The translations under genes and the position numbers were made by a program. The notes beneath the pieces were generated by a model. It was not told where the DNA came from and did no database searches. It saw only the letters and a program-made list of their open reading frames with translations. 64,000 nucleotides of DNA from Drosophila pseudoobscura (taxonomy: Eukaryota; Arthropoda; Insecta; Diptera; Drosophilidae), in contig NC_046679.1 in assembly GCF_009870125.1 (NCBI RefSeq), positions 25,482,001 to 25,546,000 of the forward strand, read 5' to 3'. Below are positions 10,038 to 22,310 of this stretch, piece after piece (within the stretch, counting starts at the first letter, position 1; each line of letters begins with the position of its first letter).

Positions 10038-12988
10038 ATGGACGGCACAGTGGACCCAATTGCTAATGCTAACTTTTTTCTAGTTCTCGGCTTTTTACGT
10101 AGATTGTTTCATCTCTCGCACCAGCAGGAGCACGCTATTCACTAGCTAAGAACAACTATCCGGTAGGCGGTCTGCCAGCAAAATTTATTGTACAAGTCAA
10201 GTCTCCAGAAAATGAAGTGTATGTTGAAATATTTGGCCAAGCTTTTTGTTAGCAACACAAATAAAACTCCCTTCCCTCCCATGTCCCTTCATAGATGTAA
10301 TATTCAAGTAGGTTATATTACATACATACATATATGCTTCCACATATTTGATTTATTCGTTACCATTTTTGTAAATTACAAAGTTGCCTCTGTAAATAAA
10401 AGCAAACCCTTGGCTGTGGGTGAATTATAACCATCATATTACGGGTATTTCAGGACATTGATAGCCCTCTATTCGATTTCCCCTGCAACTTCTCGACCTT
10501 TGGAACCGCTTGGGTCTGTTCTGAACTTTTGTGTAACCACACTGTGAGCAGTTTAGTGCAATTGGCAAGGTCTTGTGCTCCGGCTGCCAGATTAGATAGG
10601 CTTTTTATATCACTGAGGTCCGTGGGCGAGAGAGCGCAGACAGAGTATGAGCTGGTACTGGTCTATGCAAGCTGTAAGAAAGTGCGAATAATTTGTTTAT
10701 AAATATGTACTGGCTTGTAAGCCGGCTGGGGCTGGGCTGCTGAGTCATTCCGATTCAAGATAATTTATCCGCAACGCAACTGGCCGCCTGGCATACATAT
10801 GTACATATGTATGTTTGTACAAAGCTGAATCTATGCAGGTGTGTGATTCATATATCCCCAGCACTCAAGCAGCATTGGTTTGGCTTAAGCCGATCCAGCG
10901 ACTCATGCATTTTATATAAATGAACAACTACATACATACATATGTACTTCAAATGTATATAAAATCTAAAGTCGTCTGTAAACTTGCGACGGATGATATA
11001 TGTACATATGTATGTATGTATGTACATATACATTTGTACAATACAAAAAGATACTGTTAAAGAACCGTCCAAAGTGAATGCTCCAAAAAGCGATCTAATC
11101 ATTTATAATTGTTAGCAAGTTTTGTGTTTGTTTTGTCTATTTGCGCTTATCATCGACAGCACCGGCAGCAAGATATCGGTGTGCATTTGGCAGATACTTC
11201 CACTGAAGGAAAAGCGAACCCTATGCGGCCGACTCGACTTATAGATGGGCTTCGTAGCAATGATATCTAGTCATATCTATTCCTTCTACAAGTATAAATA
11301 AATAGTATTAGGTTATCTAAGAATTACAGATATAGGTATACCTATACATATAGGCATAATTTGGTTACTTTCGAAAATGTAGGGCGCTTGGTGTTTCATA
11401 TAACGTGGGTAGGGCATTGGAGAGGTTGTCGAAGTCGAAGACCCATACACAGTTAATCTTGGCACATACACGTACGAGCACAAAGAGAAGAGAGCGAGAA
11501 AGAGACGAGTGATAGAGAGAGGGAGACGGCACGGTACCGGTGACGTATGTGAGCTTGAGCACAGCTGTGTATGTGCATTTGTGTGTTTGGCCCACCTGTT
11601 TGGGTTTTCAGGAGCAATCACACGCTTTTGCGCTCGCGGCAGTAGAAAGATTTCTTGCTGCTTTCTTTCTTCGCCTCGGGTCTGGGGTTTGCTCACTTTT
11701 GGCGGAAGAAGCAAGAACAGTAACAAAGCCAACGGGTTGCGTTTGTTCTTTGTGACTGACTTTGTGAGGGTGTGCAGGAGGGAGAGTGCGGTATGAAGTA
11801 GGCGGCAGTCTACAGACCAAGGCACATAACGTAACGAGTCGCTGCACATTGGGCCAGACGGCGGATATTCTGGAACCAAAACCTTTTTTGAATGATACGT
11901 TATCATAAAGCATACCCTGGCTAGTTCACTTGCCTGTCAATTGAGGTCCACAATTTGTTTGTGTCCTCTTGTGCCCCTTACCAAATATGTTAAGTTAATG
12001 TATTCCATTTGTAAAGTACTAATGTGTATTAAATTAACTGCGACCACTTGCGACCGTTATAATTTTACGGGTATTTTCACTTAGTAGGTTAGTCAGAATT
12101 TTTTTTAGACAAAGCAGCTCTATATTTTGATGTACATGCTTTCATTGTTGTGAGCTTGATATTTGAAGCACGGAGAAAAATTATGAAATTAGTAAAAAAA
12201 AAATAATTATCTTAGACATTTAAATCGAAAATGCTGTAGAAATATAACAAATTTAAGGAGTTGCCAATACTCATCAAATAATTAATAATAATACATTACT
12301 AAACAACAACAAATAGTAAAAATTGCACGTTATATGGGCAGTAGGGATGTGCGTGGTCGGAACGGTCTAAAATGTATATCGGTTCTTATAAATATGTATA
12401 TCAATACAGTCAACAGTAGCTAGGTTCAAGTCTTTAGCCTAATTTTTCGAATTTATGGCAAACTTTCGGCAGCCTGGCCCAATGTGCGCTGGAGCAGCGC
12501 CAGCGTCAACGCCAGCGTCGACGTCGACGTCGGTGCGACTACGGTTATAGCAGCCACATCGGGTGCTCGTCCCCCAATCGCAGACCACACGCGCCACGGG
12601 CACCATTGAGTGAGGTTTCGGAACGCACGACGCGTCATCTCTTTAACAAAAACAAACAAAACAAAAGACATATGTACATCCATATGTAACATATGTATGT
12701 GTGTGTGTAGTACCCATAAACCTCTCGTATGTGCATCGTATGCGCGTGAGTGTTCCTATCGCTCCTGCCCGACATTATCAATATATCAACTGAATCAACC
12801 CACAAAGGAGAGGAGGAACATGAACTGAACCGAAGCCGAAAAAGGCTGTTGTTGTCCCATCGAACCAGCGTGTCACCAACGCCGCCGCTAGCTGAAAAAG
12901 GAGAAGAAATTGGTTCACCAACGATCCTCAACGCAATATCCTCCAGCCTCCATCCTCCACTCCAATCCCAATCCCCACCATCCATCCA
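10038..12988. other. MARCH5 3' UTR, intergenic DNA and 5' region of the PRR15-like gene
   Basis: AATAAA-type signals at about 10259 and 10396 probably end the MARCH5 transcript. The rest has no credible exon. Repeated (catacatatg)-type palindromes occur near 10793-10814 and 10995-11035. Several open frames between 11313 and 11913 have no recognisable domain. About 12450-12988 leads into the start of the next gene and probably includes its 5' UTR. Confidence 0.5.
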
Positions 12989-15918
12989 ATGAGCAACACA
13001 ATGACAACCGCCCACGAGCCGACCATCCACTACCTGGACAGCGTCCTTAATGAGGAAGAAAAGCGGTGCGATTACAGCCATCAGTGGCGCAACTTTACGA
13101 TCTCTCGGTCCGGCCGCTTCAGGTCAAAGAACAAGAAGCGCGATGTGGTCGATGGCAAGCTCTTTGACGCACACAGTGGCGGTGCGGCGACGAAGGAAAA
13201 CGAAAAGGTGCGTCCATTTTCCAACTCCCATCTACTATCTCCCGGATCCTCCCTACTCGAGGCCCGTTGCTTTATCAGCGCAGTCATTCTATAAATATCA
13301 GTATATCGCGAGTAGCGACCCATATTGTGAATTGGGTACGGTACGTGATTTCTTTCACTGTCTATCAACTCAGCAGTTCCACCAATTCAATCGTAGTTAG
13401 ACTTACCTCGTTTTAGGGTTTCTTGGTTCTTTCCTCAGCCCCACGTTTTCCTAGTGAAATGCAAACAATTGTGACTTTTCAGATAAAACTACAACACAAC
13501 AAAGTCAGTCCGGGAAAACGGAAATGCTCATTAATAAAACGGAAGTTGGCTTTGTTGTGATAAGACCAGACCTCAAGGCAGTAGTCATATTGTATATAGT
13601 ATAGTGTAGGCATGGTGGGGTCTTATTCATTCAAGTGCATTGGATTGGACATTTTGTAAGATCTGCGCCCGGATACATACATACACACATGTATACTCAT
13701 ATACATAAGTATTTGTTTACCATTCAATGCCACTTGAGGTAGGGCGTCGAGTGAAATTGAAAACACCAGGATGATGCTCACTTGCACTGGCGGTACTCGA
13801 TCCTGATGTGTGCGAGAATGCTGTGTTTTGTTACTCAAATGATAATTAGTTGCATTGATGCGGAATGACCACAAGTCCCTTAAAACGCCAGTATATGAGC
13901 CCCAAAGCTTGCCCAAGATTGTGGCCCGTTCATGGTCATTTGGTTTCGCCTATATTAGAAAGGCTACAAAGGAAGTTAATAAAATTAAACTATATTCTTG
14001 GTGTACTTTGGTCTTGACAAGATTTATATGTAAAGAACTAAGCCATGATAAGATTAGATTGTAAAGGGAACTTTTTTGCCATTTTACCTGCAACCACGTA
14101 CTTTGTAGGTGAAATGAATGATTTCTCACCTCCTTTCCATAGTATGCAGTGTACTACGGAAAGGCGCTTGTTAGGGTTTAACCCCACACCCCACATCAAA
14201 TGTATATTCCTTAGGGCAATTACAGACAAAAGTTCCCATAAATGAGGCTCGTAAAGTGCAATCGAAATACACTGCGCACTGCACTCTCTTTTTATAATCG
14301 TTTGTTTGTTTCGCAAAAAAGCTTTTTATCAACAAAATAATGAACTGAAACAGAGTTGAGAAACTGGAATTACTAAACAGAAACAAAAGTCGTGTGTATG
14401 CCAAACAAACAAGATCAAAAGTGTTCTGTATGTGTCTTCTTTCTGGTTTTGCTTCTGTTGCTGCCTGTTCTGTTCGTTCTGCCACGCATATTCACCTGAG
14501 ACCGACCCGACCCCGACACACGAAAAAACACACCTATCTGGAAACACTATACTTTTGATGAGTACAGCGACTCAGATTGGCCAAAATGTCATTTAATACG
14601 ATTTTGTACACCATTTTATGTACAATATTCTACTCCATATTACGAGTAAAGGAAATGCATGACAGGGTAGCGCCAAACGTGTTAATTTTCCCAAACACCA
14701 GTTCTTCCGTAAGATGGGGACGGGGGCGTGAGTCGCCCTCCAAGGAGGGCGTGTGGAGCTGATTGCGCAACGCAAATGCATTGACCGGTCGATCGATTGC
14801 CCACCGACATTGTTGTCGCGTCATTGTCGTCTGTGCATTGAACTTGGGAGAAGCGTTTTATGATGCCGACTTGATATTTATATCGGCGACTGATGAGGAC
14901 TCTCCGTTGGTATATGTATACGTTTATTAACATTTTACGGCCGTTCCTAAGCCAGATAAAAGATCGACAATAGAGAGAATATAGTGGTATAGGGGATTAG
15001 ATGAGAGATCTCCAGCTCAGACAAGCGATCCAAAGATACAATTTATTCCATAATGCAGTAATGGCTTAGGACATTCTAGAGAAATCTGGATCCAAGTAGT
15101 CTAGATGGTTCGCTTATTCGTGAGATACGAGTAGGAATCCTTGAAATCAAATTATGGGAAAGTTATTGGTGTTATTTTCCGTTTCTGGAATTATCAGCTA
15201 ACAAAATCAAGGCTGAGGCATGTCTATATGTATTTATTTATCAGTATATGGGTATGCTATAACACGAGACGGTTGTGGCGTATCTCTGATAATAATGAAG
15301 CGCACAAATTATGACGATGGCATTTCCAGTTAAAGAATAGAAAAGCAGGCACCGACATACACCAAATACATACACGTATTTTGCAAGTATTCATCTTTAC
15401 CTTATCAAAGAACAAAAACCTGTGAAATAACAAAAACAAATTTCTGCACATGTATACATACATATGTATGTATGTATAGATACAAACACTGAAGTGGCTG
15501 TGCTTCGCACTGCTTTTGTTTTTCTCTTTCTTTCCGGCAACCTGTCAAAAAGGCTTTTTATATAAATGTCCCCAAGTTAGATTAAAATCAGGTGCTAAAT
15601 CATAACAAGAAATCATATTCCGCCTGCTCGGGCATGTTGTCTGATTAGCTTAGAGTCAGTGCTGTGATTTCTGACCCGGAACGATAAGTGGGATCTAAGG
15701 AGATTCAGTTTGAACATACATCTATATTTACAAATTGAATTTATTTTTATTTTATTTTATTTTAGATCTCATCGCGCAGTTCTTCTAGCGCCGGGCCCAA
15801 GTCTGCAGCCACACCCACAACAGGACCCTTCGGCACTCCAACGGTAACAGGGAGTTCAGCTCGAAGTCAACGCGAAAAAGTGGAGAGCTACAAAAGTTTT
15901 TACGAAACGAATTTATAG
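12989..15918 (+). CDS. PRR15-family small protein
   Basis: Two exons, 12989-13207 and 15766-15918, with a 2558-bp GT-AG intron in phase 0; 123 residues. Exon 1 contains a block (about residues 33-60) reading FTISRSGRFRSKNKKR, then LFDAH. This matches the signature of vertebrate PRR15/PRR15L proteins (VSNSGRFKEKKKVR, NLFDDH). Exon 2 encodes a Ser/Thr/Pro/Gly-rich tail ending EKVESYKSFYETNL. The biochemical role of the family is not established. The acceptor is preceded by a long T-rich tract (TTTTATTTTATTTTAG). A start at 12989 or at the Met four codons later is possible. The assignment rests on the short motif, remembered rather than searched. Confidence 0.75.
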
Positions 15919-16450
15919 ATAGTGGAAACCTGTTTCACAGCTTGATTTATTCTCTACGCACTTATGTGTATATAACAGTGCATGACGCTTTATTATATAA
16001 AATTGGGAGTTTGAGAGAGATAGAGAGAGCAAGAAGGTTTATTGCAGGATTTGTGGACTACAATGCACATTACGCCCAGTAAAGGCTGCGTCTAATTTTT
16101 GCGCTGGCTGCTTGATTAGGTTTGTTTTAGCATTTAATAAAGCATGCTGAGGGGTTTATATATGTATATTCATATATTCAACATAATATATACAATATAA
16201 TATACACGCTTTCTCTCCCTGAACTTGGATCGATTGTACTTATGTTAAATTATTATCTGCTGCTTGCTTAGATTGTAAAAGTATTAAAACGTGATAATTG
16301 CACTAAATTATAGAATATCTTTAAGTTTATAGCTACATAATTGTATTGCATGTATGTCAGAAGCAGTACATTTGAGTCTAGCCAATAAAGCACAAGGTTG
16401 GATCTAACGAGTCGTTTAATCGTTGCTTTAACACAGTCGGAAGTTTCAAA
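15919..16450. other. Convergent 3' ends of the PRR15-like gene and TMEM129
   Basis: This holds the 3' UTRs of the two convergent genes. AATAAA signals on the plus strand occur at about 16137 and 16384. Nothing else is seen. Confidence 0.5.
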
Positions 16451-17710
16451 TCATGAGCTAGGGATTCCATTGACATCGCCCCGCTGTTCCGGGGCTCTGA
16501 TGTAGCTCACATCGCGCACGCAAAACTTCGCTCTGCACATTGGGCACGTGCACTTCTGTTCCAGCCAAATTGCGCGATCCACGTCCGTTTGGCGGGCGGC
16601 AAACCACCGGGCCAGGCACTCCACACACCACATTGGGCGGCAGTAGCAGTTGGAGCAGGATGCCTCGTTCGTCAGGGGAGCGCCATTGCGGTCCACATCG
16701 GCGCATTGCTTGTTGATCTTAATGTTCGGATCGATCAGCATGCAGGCGAAGCATTTTTCCGTTACCGGCTCCGCTTGAAAGACGGGATTGAGGGCCACTT
16801 GGGCCTTAAAAACATCCACAAAGCGGTCAATCACGTTGCGATGGAACTGTATGTTGGAAGGTATGGCAATGGGCCGCCTCAGCCGATCCTCCAAATTTCT
16901 GAATTCCAATGCATTGATTCGTATGTGAAAATCGGCCACACCTTGCCGCATGGGTCGCACTATGATGCTGATCATCTGCAGAGTGTCATTCTGATCGTGG
17001 TGTGTTATGTTGTAGGTCTCCGCCTGCAAGGAAAGAGGATTAATAAACGATCGCGGGAAAAGCACATATAGCCGGACCTTTGCCACACTGAGAGCCGTGT
17101 TGGTTTGGTGCGCAAAGTGAACATTGTACATTGTCGTCTTTATTAACCAGTTCTCCGTGGCTATTACAGTGCTTATGGAATTTAGTTTCTTTTTATAGAT
17201 CTCCGGACGACGAAACTCAGTGCTTATGTCGCTGGCGACGGCACTGTAGCTACTTGGCGTGTTTGCATATTTGGAAAGTGCTTTGTTGATTGGATGTCGC
17301 CGCCAGTTTTGCTGGTGCCAGTTGAATATCAGGGCGGGCACTGCGAGCACGGCCAGAACGCTAAACCGCCGGGCCGTCATCCACGTGAGCGTTTTGAACG
17401 CTACCGCCTCCTGGGGCATTGGAAAATCTGGGTCAAGCTCAGAGTGCTCGAGCGGCTCTTGCGTGGCAAAGACGGAGAACTTCAGCCTATGGATTAGAAA
17501 GTATACAAACGGCAGGCACGAGTGCATGAAGAGATTGAGCGAAGTGCGGCGCAAGTGATATCCTACGAAGTCCATCGTTTCCTCTCCAAGAAACCATGAG
17601 AACAACTGCTCGATAGTGAAGCCCAGACGCTGAAACTCCTCCGGTGGGTAAATTATGACCAAACAAAGTAAAAGGTAAAACAGATTGAAAAGCAATTCCG
17701 ACTCGTCCAT
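16451..17710 (-). CDS. Tmem129: TMEM129-like ER E3 ubiquitin ligase
   Basis: A single open frame of 419 residues on the minus strand, starting at ATG 17710; human TMEM129 is 362 residues. There are N-terminal membrane segments at about residues 5-22 (LLFNLFYLLLCLVIIYPP), 58-75 and 113-128. The FHLRRT-like element appears as VGYHLRRTSLNLFMHSCLP. The C-terminus holds an atypical cysteine-only RING: CFACML...C...CSNCYCRPMWCVECLARWF...CTCPMCRAKFC, matching human CYCRPMWC and CPTCRARFC. TMEM129 is an ER-resident E3 acting in ER-associated degradation with Derlin-1. No intron is required. An insert-like region between about residues 150 and 230 accounts for the extra length. Confidence 0.93.
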   Translation of the reverse strand: MDESELLFNLFYLLLCLVIIYPPEEFQRLGFTIEQLFSWFLGEETMDFVGYHLRRTSLNLFMHSCLPFVYFLIHRLKFSVFATQEPLEHSELDPDFPMPQEAVAFKTLTWMTARRFSVLAVLAVPALIFNWHQQNWRRHPINKALSKYANTPSSYSAVASDISTEFRRPEIYKKKLNSISTVIATENWLIKTTMYNVHFAHQTNTALSVAKVRLYVLFPRSFINPLSLQAETYNITHHDQNDTLQMISIIVRPMRQGVADFHIRINALEFRNLEDRLRRPIAIPSNIQFHRNVIDRFVDVFKAQVALNPVFQAEPVTEKCFACMLIDPNIKINKQCADVDRNGAPLTNEASCSNCYCRPMWCVECLARWFAARQTDVDRAIWLEQKCTCPMCRAKFCVRDVSYIRAPEQRGDVNGIPSS

Positions 17711-18780
17711 GTTTCGAATAATATTGCTGGATTCAACACAACCAAACTCGCCCGGACGAACTCAAAATACTTAATTTGGAAATTGGAACTTGGAAATACA
17801 ATAATAGATTGAGTGTTTTAATAAATGTGCAATAGTATTCTGTGTTTTTGTATTGTTTTATTGTTGTTGTTGATGTGTCGTTCAGGGCTGCCGACAAATT
17901 TCAGGGTACCCTGAATTAGAGTGTCAGGGTTCTGGTTCCACCAGAGATATTTGTCACTAGTTCAGTTCGTGGTTCCGTTCCCGAGAAGCGCGCTTTTGAG
18001 AATAAATTTTCAATGTCTTAAATTAATCAAAAGGAATGACATATGTATAATCATTCTACTGGTCTTTGTCTATCGCACAACTACAATTGGACATTCCGAA
18101 TGCTATAGCTATCGATGGTAGCTTATAGAAATAGCCGAACACGTCCTTTCGATTGCCGATTTAAATACACGTAAAAAGTTTATCCCCCGCACACTTGTGG
18201 TCTTGTGGAGCAAAGATTGTCCATATTAGCTTCTAGGCTGAGCTATTAGTTTGCTTTGGAATACACCCTAGCTTGTCATTCTAATCAATAATAATTTATT
18301 TTATATGCCCTCTTAGAGGGTACCCCCAAAAGGTTTTTTTTTTGTTATATCTTCATTTTTTGATAATGCATCCATTTGTAAAACATACAAATTATTGTTA
18401 AATTTGTTATAGGGTTACATACACATATGGTTGATGAAATGGAAATGCTTTATATTACCGTCGCCCCCGCCGTGGAACTGTGTCAGTAGCCGCGATATGA
18501 ACAACAAACATACGTATGTACATATGCTAAACGCTTGCCTTAAATTTTAGACTCTACTTGGACCTTATAGGTGTAAGCATCATATAACTAGGCCCACATT
18601 TACACGCCGCCATCGACAACATAACGTATAAACATAACGTATAACATAACGTATAAAGTAAATACACGAACATGCACATTGTATAGACTTAAGCTAATAT
18701 GGTTAACGGAATGGAATGTCTGGCTTGTTGTCCGGAAACTAAGTATTCGGACGATTAAGTCGTCTGATTTACATATTTAT
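17711..18780. other. Intergenic between TMEM129 and tube
   Basis: This holds the TMEM129 5' flank and the tube 3' flank. Features seen are an ATCGATGG site at about 18113, a DINE/INE-1-like 'tagagggtacccc' scrap at about 18313-18330, and a short tandem array of CATAACGTATA units at about 18618-18657. There is no credible coding exon. Confidence 0.5.
18618..18657. repeat. Short tandem array of CATAACGTATA
   Basis: Three to four imperfect copies of an 11-13 bp unit (cataacgtata) run head to tail and are read directly. The function is unknown; it lies in the probable 3' UTR or downstream flank of tube. Confidence 0.8.
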
Positions 18781-20194
18781 CTACTGCTGCAATTCACTCA
18801 AGTTCGGAATGTTGCTGGCATAATCATCGTTCGAAGCTGAGCTGGAGTCGTTGGTTAGTTCAAAGCTATTATCACCGCTTGTACCAGTGACCGTCGTCAG
18901 ACTGGAGTCGTTGTTTGAGTTGTGCTGCTCGGAATTGCTTAGGTTTGGCAGGGATGCATCGGCGTAGTCTCCCTCTTCGTCTATGTCGTCATCGTCATCT
19001 TCGTCGTTACTCAAACTACTTGTGCTACCACTGTCTTGATGGAAGACTTCGCCATTCTCAGCGTTCAAATTTAAAGCACTTATCATTGGCAAATTATTGA
19101 GGCTTGCCGCCGTAGGGGTAGTAGTCGAATTGGCTGATACAGCATCCGCAGCGACAGGGCCGCTTATCTCGGCGGGGTTATCAATTAAAAGAGTGATTAT
19201 TGGTATGTTGGGTGGATCTGTGGAGCTGCTTCCATTGCTCGTATTCTCAAGCGCAGTTGAAGCCGTTGTCATTGATGCTGCTGAGCTGTTAATGAGTATA
19301 GACAGATTTGGGATATTTTGTGGAGGCGGCTGCTCAACCTGCGCCGGCTCCTGTAGTTGTTCGCTGGGATTGAGGATTGTTAGATTAGGTATATTGGGAG
19401 TGGTTGCCGTCGCAGATGTGGTGCCCGTCGAGGCGCTAGGGCTGGCAGCGTTCCTTTGATGTCGCGAGGAACGAGGCGGCGCTGTGGGAGGAACACTCGC
19501 TGATGGTTGCGGCACACTCTTGTCGCGCCGCACCATGTGCTTGTCAAAGTAATCTAAGTTGAATCCCAGACTACCTTGGGCAGCCGCATTCAATGCTGTG
19601 TTGGGCAGATAGCTTGCATCCGTCGCCTCGGTGTCCACGTCCATATCGTCGCCGAGCTCTAGGCTGAAATGCGCCGCTGGTCCATCAGCAGGGCGCTCAG
19701 GTTTGGGCTCTTAAATAAAGAAAGGTCACGATACGTGACTGTCTAATTGAATAAAAAACGAAAATTCCAACCTTACCATTCAGGAAATTTAGCGCCACGA
19801 AATCAGCTGCACTGAAAAGCTCTGCTTCTACTAGGAGCTGCAGTAGCACTCCGACAGTGGGGCGCTCGTTTAGCTTCCCCGAAGTTTTCCACTCATCAAT
19901 CATTACCTGCGAAATGCTTTGATCGGGAGGTAACCTCTCCGCAACTCCGTCAATCAGGCTTATGTCTTGAGCTGTATACTTTGGCCCGCCGTTGGCAGTA
20001 ATCTTCACCGCACCGGCTGCGCTGCAGGCCTGCACGTCCAGGCCTTTGGGTATGATCGACATAAGCTTTCGCCAGCATGCATTGACATCCAAAATTGTGG
20101 CCAGCTTGTAGATGTCGTTATCCTCGACGCGCCGCAGCTCTGTGGTGCGCGTATATTTTGAGGAACTTCCGCACCAACCGTTCGCCTTCGCCAT
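18781..20194 (-). CDS. tub: Tube, Toll-pathway adaptor
   Basis: Two exons, 20194-19777 and 19709-18781, with a 67-bp intron in phase 1; 448 residues (D. melanogaster Tube is about 460). Tube bridges MyD88 and the kinase Pelle below Toll, in dorsal-ventral patterning and immunity. Residues about 10-140 form the death domain (DNDIYKLATILD, CWRKLMSIIPKG, YTAQDI, PPDQSISQVMIDEWKTSG, VGVLLQLLVEAELFSAADFVAL). The C-terminal half carries the Tube-repeat motif about six times (NIPNLTIL, NIPNLSIL, NIPIITLL, NLPMISAL, SLPNLSNS, NIPNLSEL) in Ser/Thr/acidic sequence. The frame stays open upstream to an ATG at 20371, which would add 59 residues. The Met at 20194 is preferred because it aligns with the known MAYGWG start, and the upstream ATG abuts the motif-1 site and so lies at the probable transcription start. 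Confidence 0.96.
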
Positions 20195-20368
20195 GACGAT
20201 GTGCTCTTCTCGAGGTTTCCGGTGGAAGGGTGTTGTTTCCGAACCCTTGTTCGGGCTGTTAGTTTGTGTTTCCAATTGTCCGGCCTTTCGATGTGCGTTA
20301 TAGAAACATTTTCGCATTTCTTCAACGCCGCAACAAAGCTTTAATGTATTTTTTGTCTGTTGCGTTTC

Positions 20369-20465
20369 CATCAGTGTGGCCGCGGATTTATCGCCCGACC
20401 CTCAGAAATATACCAAAATATACCGATTAATTTTAAAAATATACCATAAATATACTGACGAGTTC
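20369..20465 (-). promoter_or_regulatory. tube promoter module (copy C): motif 1 + motif 6 array
   Basis: On the minus strand the order is four GGTATATTT-type sites (about 20398-20455) and then CGGCCACACTGATGG (about 20367-20381). The motif-1 core is intact apart from T to C. It lies about 180 bp upstream of the preferred tube ATG. It is the same layout as copies A and B. Confidence 0.6.
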
Positions 20466-20930
20466 AAGCTGTATTCCTCTTATATTCCTCGTTTTTTATA
20501 TTCCATTCAATATAACTAACTGAATGGAATCCTCAGCCCTGCCCACATAACTTTACCCGATTAATGAATCAATTTTCTACCTTACTGACTTATTTTAACC
20601 ACTTGCTTTTATTTGATCTTGTCTGAAAAAAGGTTTTAGCGAAAGAGGTCACACAAAACAACGAAAGAGGATAGTCTGACCCTCAGAAGTATACCGAAAT
20701 ATACCAATGAAAAAAACCAACTTAACCCAATTAACTCCCTCCATTCAAACAGGTGCACAACTTGAATTAAAATTAAACTCTTGTAGATCCATTTTATCCT
20801 TCCTCTTTAATTACAAAAAACCCACCCCCCCGTTCACCGGAACTGTGCTAAAGTTCTTCAAGTTTCATAATATTAAATATAATAAGTTCGTTCTCTGTCC
20901 ATCATCGGAAATAAAAATCGAAATTGATTG
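20372..20930 (-). repeat. Dispersed noncoding repeat, copy C
   Basis: It matches copies A and D over the promoter-motif end (20372-20465), the body (20466-20590), a second short AAATATACC pair (about 20680-20705), and the tail from 'caacttaacccaattaactccc' through about 20880, where copy D has the corresponding 'accaacctaactttcacctgaactgcgct' block. It overlaps the tube 5' end. Confidence 0.7.
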
Positions 20931-22310
20931 AGACTCAGCTAATTTAAGCCATTTCAGTTACTTTGATCTGAAAACCTATTAAAATAAGCCAAAGTTAAAT
21001 TTGTACTATTTTTACCCACAAGAAAGATTTGTTTTTTATAAGTAGGATTGTATTTCGTATTTCTGATTATAAAATAATAAATAAATAATCACACAAAATA
21101 GAGATACAAAAAATAAGTAAGCGAGTGGACGGAGTTGTGTAGCCACTGAAATTTTATTTTTTTCTTCTGGCTATATGTATATGTACATATCTTCTAGATA
21201 CGGCCTTCTCTACGATTCTCAGTTTTTAGTTTTCTCGTATGTTCAAAATTGTGAATGCCACAGATTTTTGTTCTTTGTATGGGCGGAAAGGAGCGGGGTT
21301 AAATTTGTAAGTACTCTAGTAGCTGTGTGATATCTGGATACAAAATTGGGCTGGTCCAGCTATTATAGTCTCTGATAACTAGACTTAAAACAAGAAGGAC
21401 GAACAGACGGACAGACAGACATGGTTTTATCAAATCGGCTAACGATGCTGATCAAGGATATATATATATACTTTATGGGGTCGGAAAAGGTCAAAAGGTC
21501 CTTTTGGGCGTTAAACAAATCTACTATGCCCCAATTCTCTTTTTGAGTATCGTCTTTAAAAAACAGACTGATTATAAAAAATGTAAGGAAAAATAGATAC
21601 AGATAAAATCTAATATATAATATACAAATCTCCCAAACTGTTCAACCGATTTTTATGGCGAGCAGCGATACCAAACGACTGATAAAATATTTTGTATAAG
21701 TTACTTAGCACCCAGTTTCATGCAAACACGATACTCCCGCACCATATCGGCTGTGCTTCATCGACAACATAGATAAATAGAAACAAGAACTGCTCAAGTT
21801 GAAATAAATGAAAACATTTTAATTTTTCGTTTTTTTAAGAAAGTTGGACGGAGTTGCATTTACATGAAGCTTGTTGGTATAAAAAAAGCACAAAATAATG
21901 GACACAAAAAATACAAAATCAGAAACCTGATTTCAGCTTACACTAATACAATTGATTCGTTGCTAGATCCAAAAATATGTTCAAAAAATCTTTGTAAAAG
22001 GTTTGTTTTTCCCCATTTTGGGCTACTTATTCTTATATAAGGTCACTTTCTTAACTTTTTACCATATGTATGTATATGTATTTTGATGTTTGTGCATATA
22101 TATATACGTCTATATGTGATCAATTCGAATTCGTCATGTTTGGTATTTAAGAAAATACGGAATGCTTGTTGACCTTTTTATCTTCTAAACGAGACTCTTG
22201 GGTTTTTTGTGTGTGTATAGTCAATAAAGCTTTGCGCTTTGTCTAATCCTGGACGGCTCTTCGTTTCTTACTGCCTAATAAGCTGATCTGCTTCCTGATT
22301 TGTCCTACAT
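20931..22310. other. Intergenic between Contactin 3' end and tube 5' end
   Basis: This AT-rich stretch holds the INE-1-like relic at 21140-21545 and the likely 3' UTR of Contactin (minus strand) near 22000-22310. No coding exon is seen. Confidence 0.5.
21140..21545 (-). mobile_element. INE-1 / DINE-1-like (Helentron) relic
   Basis: It contains the block 'acggacagacagacatgg' followed by 'ctgatcaaggatatatatat' and 'ctttatggggtcggaa'. I recognise these from the INE-1/DINE-1 elements that are abundant in Drosophila, here in reverse relative to the usual presentation. It is degenerate and noncoding. A related copy lies at 42205-42615. The family name is from memory. Confidence 0.6.

Noticed and set aside
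10793-10814. Perfect 22-bp palindrome of CATACATATG/TACATATGTATG type (also near 10995-11035 and 15450-15475)
   Set aside because: Such TATG/CATA palindromes are scattered all over Drosophila intergenic DNA and here have no associated element.
11313-11913. Two overlapping open frames of 197 and 101 codons on the minus strand
   Set aside because: They overlap in different frames, translate to low-complexity Thr/Ser/Leu/Pro sequence, and have no domain, splice support or conserved start.
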